Below are positions 42,320 to 52,254 of a stretch of DNA of 64,000 bases, one piece after another. Each line of letters starts with the position of its first letter. Position 1 is the stretch's first letter. The stretch comes from an uncultured Oscillospiraceae bacterium (GTDB taxonomy: Bacteria; Bacillota; Clostridia; Oscillospirales; Oscillospiraceae): contig CANQTW010000001.1 in assembly GCA_947626845.1 (NCBI GenBank), positions 62,001 to 126,000 of the forward strand, given 5' to 3'. The position numbers and the translations under genes are program-made. The notes under the pieces were generated by a model that searched no databases, was not told the DNA's origin, and worked only from the letters and a program-made list of their open reading frames with translations.

Positions 42320-42831
42320 TGGGCGTCACCCCTCTCTATCCCTATGATATATCCCTGGGCGTTCAGGCCGGGGATGCGCACGTTCACCGGGAGGCCCACC
42401 TTGATGACATAGCCGCCGTCCACGATGATGTCCGCAGCCGTCTCGGCGGCCTCCGCCGTGATGACCACCACAGCCGACTCCTGACCGGGCACAACGGCGG
42501 AGGCCACCACATCCCTGGTCTCGTCGGGAACATCCTTGACCGTGGGGGCGACGGTGACGGATTCCACCGTCCCCATGCTGTATTTCTTGATCTTGTCCAC
42601 CACCGGCGCGCCGGGCTTGATGCGGGAGGCCGCGCCGTTCTCAATGGCCGTCAGCTCAATGGTGTAGCGCACCTGTATCCTGGTCTGGCTCTCCCCGGTG
42701 ATGGCGCCGGAGGTGCCGGTATCCCGGCTCAGAAAGAGCACCGCCCCGATGAGGACCGCGATGACGATGAGCGCCAGGTCAAAGAGATTGAATATCCTGG
42801 GCAGTCCCTTTTTCTTCTTATTTTCTTCCAT
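42316..42831 (-). CDS. DUF4330-like membrane-anchored protein (2)
   Basis: 171 residues with the same plan as its neighbour: short basic N-terminus (MEENKKKKGLPRIFNLFDL), membrane helix about 19-38, external beta-rich domain (RIQVRYTIELTAIENG, VIKVGLPVNVRIPGL). The shared NLFDL/AVDIL plus helix suggests duplication followed by divergence. Start ATG 42831 follows TTGGAGG. Overlaps: 4 nt with the next gene, 14 nt with the glycosyltransferase before it. Confidence 0.78.
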   Translation of the reverse strand: MEENKKKKGLPRIFNLFDLALIVIAVLIGAVLFLSRDTGTSGAITGESQTRIQVRYTIELTAIENGAASRIKPGAPVVDKIKKYSMGTVESVTVAPTVKDVPDETRDVVASAVVPGQESAVVVITAEAAETAADIIVDGGYVIKVGLPVNVRIPGLNAQGYIIGIERGDAQ

Positions 42832-43945
42832 GCCGCGCCTCCAATGTCTTTCGGTAGATCTCCTCGATCCGTCCGGCGAAGATCTCGCCGGTGAACCGGT
42901 TCTCATATTCCCTCCTGGCGCCCAGTCCCAGCCGCTCCCGCAGGGCCGGGTCATCCGCCAGCGTCCTGATCTTCTCCGCCAGGCCCTCCACGTCCCTGGT
43001 CTTATAGAGAAGGCCGCTGACGCCGTCGCTGACCAGGTACGGGTTGCCGCCGTAGTCGCTGACCACCGCCGGCACCCCCATGCTGAACCCCTCCAGCACG
43101 GAGAGACTGGAGGTCTCCGTCCCCCAGGAGGCGTTCAGCTGTACGTCCAGGACGCTGAGCACCGGTGCCACGTCGGACTGAAAGCCCAGAAAGACCACCC
43201 TGTCGGTAAGGCCCAGCTGCGCTGTCCGCCGTTTGACCTCCTCCTCGTAGGAGCCGGTCCCGGCCACCAAGAGCTTCAGCCCCGGCCTCTCCGGCAGGAG
43301 CTTCGCCATGGCCTCCAGGATGTCCGTATGGCCCTTGTAGTCCTCGATCCTGGCCACGATTCCCATGACGAAATCCGAGGGCGTGATGCCGTGCTGTGCC
43401 CGAAAGGCCGCGCAGGCCTCCGGGGAGAGCCGTTTCACCGGCTCCACGCCGTTCATCATGATCTCGATCATGCGGGGGGAGACGCCGCCGTCGGTGAGGT
43501 TCTCCGCCGCCGCCGGGGAGACGGCGATGATGGCGTCGGCGTAGTGCTCGTTCAGGAACTTGTTGGCCCACATGCCGGGGCCTTTTTTCATGTAGGGCTT
43601 CACCGGAAAGGCCGAATGGCGGGTGAAGATCACCGTTTTCCCGCACTGTTTTCCGGCGATGCGTCCGGTGAGGGAACCGTGGGTGTGGACGATGTCCGGG
43701 TCCACCTGCCGGATGAGCTTTTTCAGGCTTCCAAGGCAGGCCAGGTCCAGGGACTTGTCCGCCATGCCGTCCACCTCATGGACGGCGGCGCCCCCCGCCG
43801 CCAGAGGCTCCGCCAGGAGGCTCCCCCGCGGGACGGCGGCGTGGATTTCAAAGCCTGTCCTGTCGGCGTATTTCAGGTAGTTGAGAAGCACCCGTCCCGC
43901 GCCGCCGATGTTGGTGTCGGAGATGATATTCAGTACACGGATCAT
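42818..43945 (-). CDS. Glycosyltransferase family 4
   Basis: 375-residue GT-B fold enzyme. Donor-side glycine loop NIISDTNIGGAGRVLLNYL, acceptor-side DIVHTHGSLTGRIAG and FTRHSAF, and the EX7E-type region in ETSSLSVLEGFSMGVPAVVSD. The sugar and acceptor cannot be told. Start ATG 43945 (MIRVLNI) overlaps the ligase stop by 4 nt. Confidence 0.9.
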   Translation of the reverse strand: MIRVLNIISDTNIGGAGRVLLNYLKYADRTGFEIHAAVPRGSLLAEPLAAGGAAVHEVDGMADKSLDLACLGSLKKLIRQVDPDIVHTHGSLTGRIAGKQCGKTVIFTRHSAFPVKPYMKKGPGMWANKFLNEHYADAIIAVSPAAAENLTDGGVSPRMIEIMMNGVEPVKRLSPEACAAFRAQHGITPSDFVMGIVARIEDYKGHTDILEAMAKLLPERPGLKLLVAGTGSYEEEVKRRTAQLGLTDRVVFLGFQSDVAPVLSVLDVQLNASWGTETSSLSVLEGFSMGVPAVVSDYGGNPYLVSDGVSGLLYKTRDVEGLAEKIRTLADDPALRERLGLGARREYENRFTGEIFAGRIEEIYRKTLEARHGRK

Positions 43946-45360
43946 TCCCTGGCCTCCTTTTTCACAATGGCGTAGAGCGCCGCGGTGACGCCCACCACCG
44001 TCCAGAACATCAGCGCCACCCGAAAGTTGTAAAACGAGTGATCCGTCATGCTCTGCACGGCAAAGCCGGCGCCGGACGCCATCAGCGCCGCGGCCTGTAC
44101 CTTTGTCCGTTTGTCCTTTGCCGCCGTCATGGTCCTGCCCAGGCACAGCGCCGCCGAGCAGAAGCTGCCCAGCAGGGCGATGATGCCCAGAATGCCGTTT
44201 TCGCAGAAGGTCTGCAGGAAGAGATTGTGGGAGTGGGGGGCGAAGACGGCGTTGAAGCTGTAATGGGGATAGACCGCCTGGAAGGCCGGGACCCCCGTGC
44301 CGAAGCCGCTGATCCAGTAGTCCTTCAGCATATCAAGGCAGGCCATCCAGATGTACACCCGGTAGGAGGTGGAGCTGTCGGCCATGTCCCCCACGCTCAT
44401 GAGCCGCGCCAGGATGGAGTCGGGCATGATCACCAGAAGCCCCACGGCGCCCACAAGTCCCAGGGGGATGAACCGCCTGTCCATCAGCACCAGGAACAGC
44501 GCCGCGGCCACGGCCAGTCCCAGCCAGCCGCCCCGCGACCAGGTCAGCATAAGACACAAAAGCATCGCCGCGGCCCCCAGGCCGGAGGCCAGCTTCCCTA
44601 TCCGGCTTTTGGCGGTGTAGACCCCCGCCGCCGCCAGAGGGATCACCAGCAGAAGATATTCACTGAGCACGTTGGGGTTTTCCAGGGTGGACCAGACACG
44701 CAGGGAGATATTGGAGAACTCCACCTCGTCTATCCACACCAGGTTCCCCTCCACGCCGATCACCGCCTGGGCCACGCCGGCCAGCGCCACCAGGGCACCC
44801 GACGCGATCATGATCCCCAGGAGCCTGTCCAGCTCCCGCCGCTCCCGGCACACGTCCGGGACCGTCAGGGCAAACAGCGTGAAGGCCGCCATCAGGAGGC
44901 CCGTGCGCAGGCTCTCCCGCATGGTCACCGAGAGGAGCGTGGAGCCCAGCTCCACCCCGGCGAACAGAAGCACCCACTTGACAAGGGGCGTGTGTACCGC
45001 CCGCCGCTCCCGGTTTTTTCCGTACACCAGGAAGAGCGAGCCGAAGGCCAGGAGCGCCAGCGCCAGCACCGCCATGGTGGGCAGGATAGGCCCCCAAAAG
45101 ACCGTCAGGGCCACCCAGAAGAAGGCCCGCTGGGTGACGGAACCCTCCAACGCCCGGTCCAGCCTCAGCGCCTCAAAGCTCCGGCACAGGCCCATATGGG
45201 CCTTGTGGGCCAGGGCGGCCAGGACGCCTGTGCCGCCCCGCTCCCCCTTGGGGAGGGTGAACAGGCGGGAGAGGAAGCTTTTGCGCCACTGGCGGTCTAT
45301 CCAGTTGGCCGCCGCCGTCAGGAGCCGGTAGAGGAGGCTCCCCTCCAGGATTTTTCTCAT
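43942..45360 (-). CDS. O-antigen ligase / polymerase family (Wzy_C) membrane protein
   Basis: 472 residues with about eleven membrane helices. The large external loop holds GVAQAVIG, STLENPNVLSEYL and, near residue 350, a segment ending APHSHNLFLQTFCENG whose His-Ser-His is typical of the Wzy_C/WaaL family. Such proteins polymerise or attach lipid-linked glycans on the outer face of the membrane. With an upstream flippase and downstream glycosyltransferases it fits wall-polymer assembly. Start ATG 45360 overlaps the murJ-like stop by 4 nt. Confidence 0.85.
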   Translation of the reverse strand: MRKILEGSLLYRLLTAAANWIDRQWRKSFLSRLFTLPKGERGGTGVLAALAHKAHMGLCRSFEALRLDRALEGSVTQRAFFWVALTVFWGPILPTMAVLALALLAFGSLFLVYGKNRERRAVHTPLVKWVLLFAGVELGSTLLSVTMRESLRTGLLMAAFTLFALTVPDVCRERRELDRLLGIMIASGALVALAGVAQAVIGVEGNLVWIDEVEFSNISLRVWSTLENPNVLSEYLLLVIPLAAAGVYTAKSRIGKLASGLGAAAMLLCLMLTWSRGGWLGLAVAAALFLVLMDRRFIPLGLVGAVGLLVIMPDSILARLMSVGDMADSSTSYRVYIWMACLDMLKDYWISGFGTGVPAFQAVYPHYSFNAVFAPHSHNLFLQTFCENGILGIIALLGSFCSAALCLGRTMTAAKDKRTKVQAAALMASGAGFAVQSMTDHSFYNFRVALMFWTVVGVTAALYAIVKKEARE

Positions 45361-46910
45361 TGGCTCTCCCCCCTTCCCAGCTTGTTTTTGATGATCCCGA
45401 CGACGCCCCTGGCCTCGTCGGTTTTCAGGCAGACAGTCAGAAGGCCGTATACCGCCGCGCCCACGGCCACCGGCGTCAGGAGCGTAAGGAGCTTCCCCGT
45501 CCGCCCGTCAAGGGCCCGCAGCGTCAGATACGCCGCCCCGGCCATCACGGCGGCGCTGAGCAGCTGTTTTCCGAGATTCAGGAAGAACGCCCTGTCGAAA
45601 AAGCCCATATTCCGCTTTTTCATGGGAACAGCCAGCACCAGGGCGCTGAGGGTGAAGGAGACGGCGGAGGCGATGGCGATGCCCGCCACGTCCAGCCGCG
45701 GGGCCAGGAGCATGCTCAGGAGGATGTTGGCCCCGATGGAGACGAGGCCGGAGAGCAGGGGGACGATCCCCGACTGGCCGGCAAAATACGCCCTGGACAG
45801 CACGAACTGCGCCGCGTACCCCACCATGCCCAGGCTCATATACCGGAGGGCGCGGGAGGTGATGCCGATGGAGAAGTCGTCAAACCGGCCTCCCCCGTAG
45901 ATAAAGGCCACCACGGGCCTTGCCATGATGAACAGGCCCGCCGTCATGGGGATCACCACAAAGAGCGTTATCCCCAGGGACGAGCGCAGCGTCTCCCGCA
46001 TCTTCTCCGGCCCGCCGGAGGCGTTTTCGCGGGAGAGGCGCGGGAAGATGTAGTTGGCCAGCTGAATGACGAAAATGCCGGCGATGACGGTGTAAAGGTT
46101 GAAGGCGTACTCGATGGCGGAGACGCCGGCGCCGCCAAAGAGACGGGAGCCGAAGCGGGAGTTGATGGTCTGGTTGATGGGCAGGACCCAGGTGCTGACC
46201 ATCACGGGCAGCAGGAGCTTCCCCACCTTGCCCATCTCAGGGTTGCGCAGGGACAGGGAGGGATAGAATTTAAAGCCCTTTTTCACCAGGGACGGCACCT
46301 GCACCAGCGCCTGAACGGCCCAGGAGACGAGGAACGCCACCGCCAGGCCGTAGATGCCGAAGCGCCGGTTGAGGGTGAAATAATAGGCGATGACGAACAC
46401 GTTGGAGATGAGGCTGATGGCCGCCGGCACGTTGAATTCGTCCAGGGACTGCAATATCCCCACGAAGGAATAGGCCACTCCGGCAAAGAGCACCATGGGC
46501 ATCATGATCCGGGTAAGCTCGGTACACAGCGCCGCCGTGGGCGCGTCGTAGCCGTCGGCGAAAAGCCAGGTCAACGGGCCGGCAAAGACCGTCCCCAGCA
46601 CCGTCATAAGGGCGCAGAGCGTACACATGGCGGTCATAAAATTTCCGGCGAAGCGCATGGCGTCCTTTTTGCCGCGTTTCTCCAGCACCTCCCCCATCAC
46701 CGGGATCAGGCAGGCGCTGATGGCGGAGGAGAAGACGGTATCGAAAAACACCCGCGGTATCCGGGAGGCGGTGAGGAAGGCGTTGGCCTCCATGCCGCTG
46801 CCGTAATTGACCGTCAGCATCCTGTCGCGCACCAGCCCCAGGAGCTTGCCGGCGAAGGTGATGGCCACCATCAGGCCCACCGTGCGGACAGCGCCTTTTT
46901 TCTTCTCCAA
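45357..46910 (-). CDS. murJ: MurJ/MviN-type lipid flippase
   Basis: 517 residues, about 14 membrane helices, MOP superfamily. TFAGKLLGLVRDRML and the SRIPRVFFDTVFSSAISACLIP segment with its Arg, Asp and Pro are MurJ landmarks. It flips lipid II, or in this setting perhaps a lipid-linked wall-polymer unit. Start is TTG 46910, with AGAGAGGTG upstream. First gene of a seven-gene run in which every junction overlaps by 4-14 nt. Confidence 0.88.
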   Translation of the reverse strand: MEKKKGAVRTVGLMVAITFAGKLLGLVRDRMLTVNYGSGMEANAFLTASRIPRVFFDTVFSSAISACLIPVMGEVLEKRGKKDAMRFAGNFMTAMCTLCALMTVLGTVFAGPLTWLFADGYDAPTAALCTELTRIMMPMVLFAGVAYSFVGILQSLDEFNVPAAISLISNVFVIAYYFTLNRRFGIYGLAVAFLVSWAVQALVQVPSLVKKGFKFYPSLSLRNPEMGKVGKLLLPVMVSTWVLPINQTINSRFGSRLFGGAGVSAIEYAFNLYTVIAGIFVIQLANYIFPRLSRENASGGPEKMRETLRSSLGITLFVVIPMTAGLFIMARPVVAFIYGGGRFDDFSIGITSRALRYMSLGMVGYAAQFVLSRAYFAGQSGIVPLLSGLVSIGANILLSMLLAPRLDVAGIAIASAVSFTLSALVLAVPMKKRNMGFFDRAFFLNLGKQLLSAAVMAGAAYLTLRALDGRTGKLLTLLTPVAVGAAVYGLLTVCLKTDEARGVVGIIKNKLGRGESQ

Positions 46911-46967
46911 CGCTTCTCACCTCTCTTTCTTTGCCGATCAACCGAAAATATTTTTAACCAATTTTAT

Positions 46968-46996
46968 ATTTTAGCACATCTTGCGTAAAATATCAA
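46968..46996 (-). promoter_or_regulatory. Promoter of the wall-polymer operon
   Basis: Minus-strand TTGATA (46996-46991), 17 nt, TAAAAT (46973-46968), 58 nt before the TTG start. Confidence 0.65.
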
Positions 46997-47062
46997 CCAT
47001 AATACTCCATATTGTATAGGAATCCCCGTAAACATTTTGTGAATGGCCCTCCCCCGGCGCTC

Positions 47063-47091
47063 TTGAAAAACGGGGCGGTTTCTGGTATGAT
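47063..47091 (+). promoter_or_regulatory. obgE promoter
   Basis: TTGAAA (47063-47068), 17 nt, TATGAT (47086-47091). Confidence 0.75.
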
Positions 47092-47135
47092 AAGGGCGTC
47101 AATACAGGGAACCTTCGGGAAAAGGATGAATTTTT

Positions 47136-48410
<1,275 letters not shown>

Positions 48411-48461
48411 CCTAAAAAAGACAACAGTTCCCCGGCGCGGTGCCAAAAAGGCCCCGCGCTA

Positions 48462-48490
48462 TTGACAATTCCTGTGTAAAAGACTAAAAT
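48462..48490 (+). promoter_or_regulatory. Promoter of xpaC-telA operon
   Basis: TTGACA (48462-48467), 17 nt, TAAAAT (48485-48490). An imperfect GCGCGG/CCGCGC hairpin just upstream may terminate obgE. Confidence 0.8.
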
Positions 48491-48540
48491 AATGAATAAG
48501 TAGACCCATTCTCAGGGGGTGCGTTATTCTGAAAAAGACC

Positions 48541-49176
48541 GTGAAAGTCCGTTCCGCCGTGCCGTTTTATGGGACGGCGGCTGTGTGCGTTCTCTGGTGC
48601 CTCCTTTTGCCCCTCTATAAGCTGTGGCACTTCCTGCTGTTCCTGGCCGTGCTTCTGGGGGCGTATTTTCTTTTGCAAAAGCTCTTTCCCGGCACGGAGA
48701 AGGTCGTTGACGTGCCCGAACCGGAGCCTGAACCCACCGGCGATCCTGAAGTGGACGCCCTGACGCGGGAGGGAAGGAAGGCCGTGGCGGAGCTTCAACG
48801 CCTGCGCGGCTCCATCCGGGAGCCGTCGGTCCGGTCCCGCGTGGACGAGATCACCGCCCTGACGGAGAAGATCTTCGCGGATATCGTCGAGGACCCCAAG
48901 GACGTGCCCCAGGTCAAGCGCTTCGCCGGGTACTATCTGCCCACCACCATGAAGCTCCTGAACGCCTATGACCGCATGAGCGGCGAGGGCTCCGGGGAGA
49001 ACGTCAGCGGCACCCTGAAGCGCATCGAGGACATACTGGATACCACCGTGACCGCCTACCGGAAGCAGTACGACGCCCTGTTCGCCAACGAGGCGCTGGA
49101 TATCGAGACGGATATCACCGTGCTGGAGTCCATGCTGAAGCGCGAGGGCCTGAGCGGGAAGGATTTTGACGTGTGA
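48541..49176 (+). CDS. XpaC-family protein (5-bromo-4-chloroindolyl phosphate hydrolysis family)
   Basis: About 211 residues. Two membrane helices near the N-terminus (about 10-45; FYGTAAVCVLWCLLLPLYKLW, HFLLFLAVLLGAYFLL) and a helical cytosolic domain (EVDALTREGRKAVAEL, KRFAGYYLPTTMKLLNAYDRM). The exact function is unknown; XpaC commonly precedes TelA. The start is ambiguous: GTG 48541 is the first standard codon, but GGGGGTG at 48515-48521 is too far from it; in-frame CTG 48529 (LKKTVKVRS) is at ideal distance and gives a better basic N-terminus. Confidence 0.85.
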   Translation: MKVRSAVPFYGTAAVCVLWCLLLPLYKLWHFLLFLAVLLGAYFLLQKLFPGTEKVVDVPEPEPEPTGDPEVDALTREGRKAVAELQRLRGSIREPSVRSRVDEITALTEKIFADIVEDPKDVPQVKRFAGYYLPTTMKLLNAYDRMSGEGSGENVSGTLKRIEDILDTTVTAYRKQYDALFANEALDIETDITVLESMLKREGLSGKDFDV

Positions 49177-49194
49177 TCTCTCCCCACTGTGCGT

Positions 49195-49223
49195 ATTATA
49201 CCACATGTCGAAGCAAATGTCAA
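49195..49223 (-). promoter_or_regulatory. Perfect sigma-A promoter pointing back into xpaC
   Basis: Minus-strand TTGACA (49223-49218), 17 nt, TATAAT (49200-49195), with an A/T-only block upstream. It would start transcription near 49188 and run antisense through xpaC. Confidence 0.6.
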
Positions 49224-49298
49224 GCATTATTTTAATTATTTTTTATTATTTTTTTAGCCGCGCAAAACGGCTGAGACAAACAGAAAGGGAGTAATGAC

Positions 49299-50480
49299 AT
49301 GAACGAGCAGGAATACGTACCCACCTTGACCTTTGATTCCACCCCCGCAGCCCCTGTGACCCCGGCGGACCAGCAGGCAGCCGCCCAGGCCGCCGCCGCG
49401 CAGGCCGCCGCGGAGCCGGAGGCGCCCGTAGTCACCGCCACCCAGCATGAGGAGAGCCAGCTTACGGAGGCGGAGCTGAAGGCGGTGGAGGAGTTCTCCA
49501 AGAAGATCGACATCACCGATTCCAACGCCGTTTTACAGTACGGCGCGGCCAGCCAGAAGAACATCGCCGACTTCTCCGGCACCACCCTGCAGAACGTGCG
49601 CACCAAGGACATGGGCGAGGTGGGCGACATGCTCTCCGACCTGGTGGTGGAGCTGAAGGGCTTCAACTACGACGAGGAGGAGAAGCGGGGCCTCTTCGGC
49701 TTCAAGCGCAAGATGGAGAAGCAGATCGCGTCCCTCAAGGCCCAGTATGACAAGGCGGAGGTGAACGTGGACAAGATCGCCGGAATGCTGGAGCAGCACC
49801 AGCTCACCCTCCTGAAGGACGTGGCGACCCTGGATAAGATGTACGACCTGAACCTGGCCTATTATAAAGAGCTGACCATGTACATCCTCGCCGGCAAGAA
49901 GAAGCTGAAGGAGTGCGAGGAGGTGGAGCTTCCCAAGCTCCAGGAGAAGGCCAGGACCTCCGGCCTGCCTGAGGACGCCCAGGCGGTGAACGACTACCAG
50001 AACATGATCACCCGCTTTGACAAGAAGCTCCACGACCTGGAGCTGACGAGGATGATCTCCGTTCAGATGTCCCCCCAGATCCGCCTGATCCAGAATAACG
50101 ACACCCTGATGGTAGAAAAGATACAGACGTCCCTGGTGAACACCATCCCCCTGTGGAAGAGCCAGATGGTGCTGGCTCTGGGGCAGGCCCACTCCCAGCA
50201 AGCCATGCAGGCCCAGCGGGAGGTCACCAACATGACCAACGAGCTTCTCCGGAAGAACGCCGAGAAGCTGAAGATGGGCTCCGTGGAGATCGCCCGCGAG
50301 TCCGAGCGGGGCATCGTGGATATCGAGACCCTGAAGGCCACCAACCAGTCCCTCATCGAGACGCTGGAGGAGGTGCGCACCATCCAGGTGGAGGGCGCCG
50401 CCAAGCGCCGTCAGGCGGAGGCCGAGCTGGGCAAGATCGAGTCCGACCTGAAGGCCAAGCTCCTGGAGATCAATAAATGA
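49299..50480 (+). CDS. telA: TelA-family toxic anion resistance protein
   Basis: 393 residues, mostly helical, with the TelA body at about 55-390 (FSKKIDITDSNAVLQYG, ELTRMISVQMSPQIRLIQ, NTIPLWKSQMVLALGQ). The N-terminal 50 residues are Ala/Pro-rich. The family was named for tellurite resistance; actual roles in envelope stress are not settled. Start ATG 49299 follows AAAGGGAG. Pairs with xpaC upstream and overlaps the LemA-like gene by 4 nt. Confidence 0.92.
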   Translation: MNEQEYVPTLTFDSTPAAPVTPADQQAAAQAAAAQAAAEPEAPVVTATQHEESQLTEAELKAVEEFSKKIDITDSNAVLQYGAASQKNIADFSGTTLQNVRTKDMGEVGDMLSDLVVELKGFNYDEEEKRGLFGFKRKMEKQIASLKAQYDKAEVNVDKIAGMLEQHQLTLLKDVATLDKMYDLNLAYYKELTMYILAGKKKLKECEEVELPKLQEKARTSGLPEDAQAVNDYQNMITRFDKKLHDLELTRMISVQMSPQIRLIQNNDTLMVEKIQTSLVNTIPLWKSQMVLALGQAHSQQAMQAQREVTNMTNELLRKNAEKLKMGSVEIARESERGIVDIETLKATNQSLIETLEEVRTIQVEGAAKRRQAEAELGKIESDLKAKLLEINK

Positions 50481-51076
50481 GCGCCGCCCAGGCAAAGGCG
50501 ACCCACCCCATCCCGGAGGGCGCCGCCCTTCTCAAAAACCGACGCTTCGCCGCCGGCATCTTGGCGGCGGCGGTGATCCTCGGCGTCCCGCTGGGCTCCG
50601 CCAGGAGCCTCCGGCACGCCGTCAACCGGGTGGAGAAGCAGTTCTTCACCGGCGTGGAGGGCCGCGGGGCCATCGCCGACTACCTGAAGGACGCCGTTGA
50701 CGCCGCCCTGGGCCTTGTGACCGTGGGCGCCAAATACGACGCCGCCCTGGAGGAGACGGGGGAGCTGCGGTTTGACCGGTCCTGCCTCCTGGACGCCATG
50801 GAGGGGAAGAATGTCGCCGAATACGCCGCCGCCAACGCCCTGGTGGTCAAGTCCTTCGGGGCGCTGAAGGATAAGCTCTGGAGCCTGGAGCTTTCGGAGC
50901 AGGACGCCGCCGACGTGGAGTATTACGCCAACCAGTTCGAGGGCGCCCAGGGGGCCGTCAACCACGCCGGCTACAACGAGGCGGTAGAGGACTTTACGGA
51001 AAAGACCTATGACCGGTTCCCGGCCAGCCTGTTTGCCGGTCTTATGGGCGTGGAACCGCCTGAAAAGTTTGAATAA
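50477..51076 (+). CDS. LemA-like protein
   Basis: 199 residues with one membrane helix near 27-45 (AAGILAAAVILGVPLGSA) and a helical bundle. The C-terminal pattern GYNEAVEDFTEKTYDRFPASLFAGLMG matches the LemA motif YNxxVxxYNxxixxFPxxxxAxxxG in spacing, though the N-terminal half is divergent. LemA and TPM-domain proteins often occur together, as here. Function unknown. The ATGA overlap with telA shows coupling. Confidence 0.75.
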   Translation: MSAAQAKATHPIPEGAALLKNRRFAAGILAAAVILGVPLGSARSLRHAVNRVEKQFFTGVEGRGAIADYLKDAVDAALGLVTVGAKYDAALEETGELRFDRSCLLDAMEGKNVAEYAAANALVVKSFGALKDKLWSLELSEQDAADVEYYANQFEGAQGAVNHAGYNEAVEDFTEKTYDRFPASLFAGLMGVEPPEKFE

Positions 51077-51096
51077 TCAGTAATGAGGTGTATGCC

Positions 51097-52050
51097 TTGA
51101 AAAAAGCTTTATCCCTGGCGCTTCTCCTGATTTTGTGCCTGTGCCTTACCGTCCCCGCCCTGGCGCTGACCCAGGGGGACAGCTTCTACGTCACCGACGA
51201 GACGGGCTCTCTGAGCCAGGACACGGTGGACCAGGTGGTGCGGATCAACGGGGAGCTGGAGGAGAACTATGAGGCCCACATCGTCGTGGCGTTTGTGGAC
51301 TATTTCGGTGACAGGTACGCCGACGAGTACGCGGTGAGTCTCTTCAACGAGTGGAGCCTCTCGCCCCGCGGGATGCTCCTGGTGGTCTCCCCCAAGGAGG
51401 GCCGCGGCGGCATGACGGTAGGGTCGGAGATCACGGACGTCTTTACCTCCGACGATATGAACAGCTATCTGGACCGGTACTTCTGGGACGATTTTGACAA
51501 GGGGAAGTACGACAAGGCCGTGACGAGGCTGGTGGAGAAGCTCTCCGACTGGTATGAGGACTACTACGGCCCCGTCTCCGGCGGCAGTCAGGCCGCGCCC
51601 GGCGGAAGCTCCGCCTCCGGAGCGCTGGCGGGACTGGGCATTTTAGGCGTCATTCTGGGCTTTATCCTCAGAAATATTTTCGTCATCCTGCTCTTCGTAG
51701 TGATCCTCGTCCTGATCGTTTTGGCGGACAGGCGGAGATACAGAAGCTATTACATGTCCATCGGAATGCCGATCCCACGGTATTACCCCTGGTATATGTT
51801 CACCTCCCGTCCCTACCGGGCCTACCGGCGGCCCAGGCCCCCGCGGCCTCCCGCGCCGCCCCGCGGCGGCGGGTACAGGCCCCCGACGAGACCTGCCTCC
51901 CGGCCCGCGCCGCGTCCCTCGCGTCCCTCCCGCCCCAGCGGCGGCGGACATTCCGGCGGGAGCTTCGGAGGCCGGGGCGGAAGTTCCGGCGGCTTCGGCG
52001 GACATTCCGGCGGCGGCCGCAGCGGCGGAAGCTTCGGCGGGAGGCGGTAA
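51097..52050 (+). CDS. TPM-domain (TLP18.3/Psb32/MOLO-1) membrane protein with Gly-rich tail
   Basis: 317 residues. Signal peptide LKKALSLALLLILCLCLTVPALA, TPM domain about 28-160 (YVTDETGSLSQDTVDQVVRI, RGMLLVVSPKEGRGGMTVG), one membrane helix about 185-212, then an Arg/Pro-rich segment and a repetitive Gly-Ser-Phe tail (GGHSGGSFGGRGG). Start TTG 51097 is taken because GAGGTG lies six bases before it; the GTG of that site is less likely. Last gene of the xpaC operon. Confidence 0.85.
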   Translation: MKKALSLALLLILCLCLTVPALALTQGDSFYVTDETGSLSQDTVDQVVRINGELEENYEAHIVVAFVDYFGDRYADEYAVSLFNEWSLSPRGMLLVVSPKEGRGGMTVGSEITDVFTSDDMNSYLDRYFWDDFDKGKYDKAVTRLVEKLSDWYEDYYGPVSGGSQAAPGGSSASGALAGLGILGVILGFILRNIFVILLFVVILVLIVLADRRRYRSYYMSIGMPIPRYYPWYMFTSRPYRAYRRPRPPRPPAPPRGGGYRPPTRPASRPAPRPSRPSRPSGGGHSGGSFGGRGGSSGGFGGHSGGGRSGGSFGGRR

Positions 52051-52057
52051 AAATCAA

Positions 52058-52103
52058 GGGGCTATGAAAAGCCGAGCTTATATCTGCTCTTTTTCACAGC
52101 CCC
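52058..52103 (+). terminator. Hairpin after the TPM gene
   Basis: GGGGCTATGAAAAG pairs with CTTTTTCACAGCCCC (one mismatch, one extra T) across a 17-nt loop, immediately after the stop. Confidence 0.55.
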
Positions 52104-52144
52104 GTCATATTCAACGGCGGCGAAGCCGCAACCTTTTTGATCGG

Positions 52145-52210
52145 CGGCGTTTCGGGAATTCGACGGCGCGTCGGGCCAACTCCGGCGGCGACTTCGGAGG
52201 AAGAAAATAA
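52145..52210 (+). pseudogene. Remnant of a second TPM-type gene 3' end
   Basis: Frame ending TAA at 52208-52210 encodes ...ANSGGDFGGRK, like the GGSFGGRR end of the gene just upstream, and both are followed by TAAAAATCAAG plus a hairpin. No start or upstream domain remains, so it looks like the leftover of a tandem duplication. Confidence 0.5.
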
Positions 52211-52216
52211 AAATCA

Positions 52217-52246
52217 AGAGGGCAGGATTTTTCCTGTCCTCTTTTT
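52217..52246 (+). terminator. Terminator after the TPM remnant
   Basis: AGAGGGCAGGA / TCCTGTCCTCT (one G-U), loop TTTT, then TTTTT. Confidence 0.85.
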
Positions 52247-52254
52247 ATGATTCT

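Noticed and set aside
44038-45900. A 620-codon plus-strand frame opposite the ligase-like and murJ-like genes
   Set aside because: Gln/Arg/His-rich complementary frame crossing a real gene junction; no start signal.
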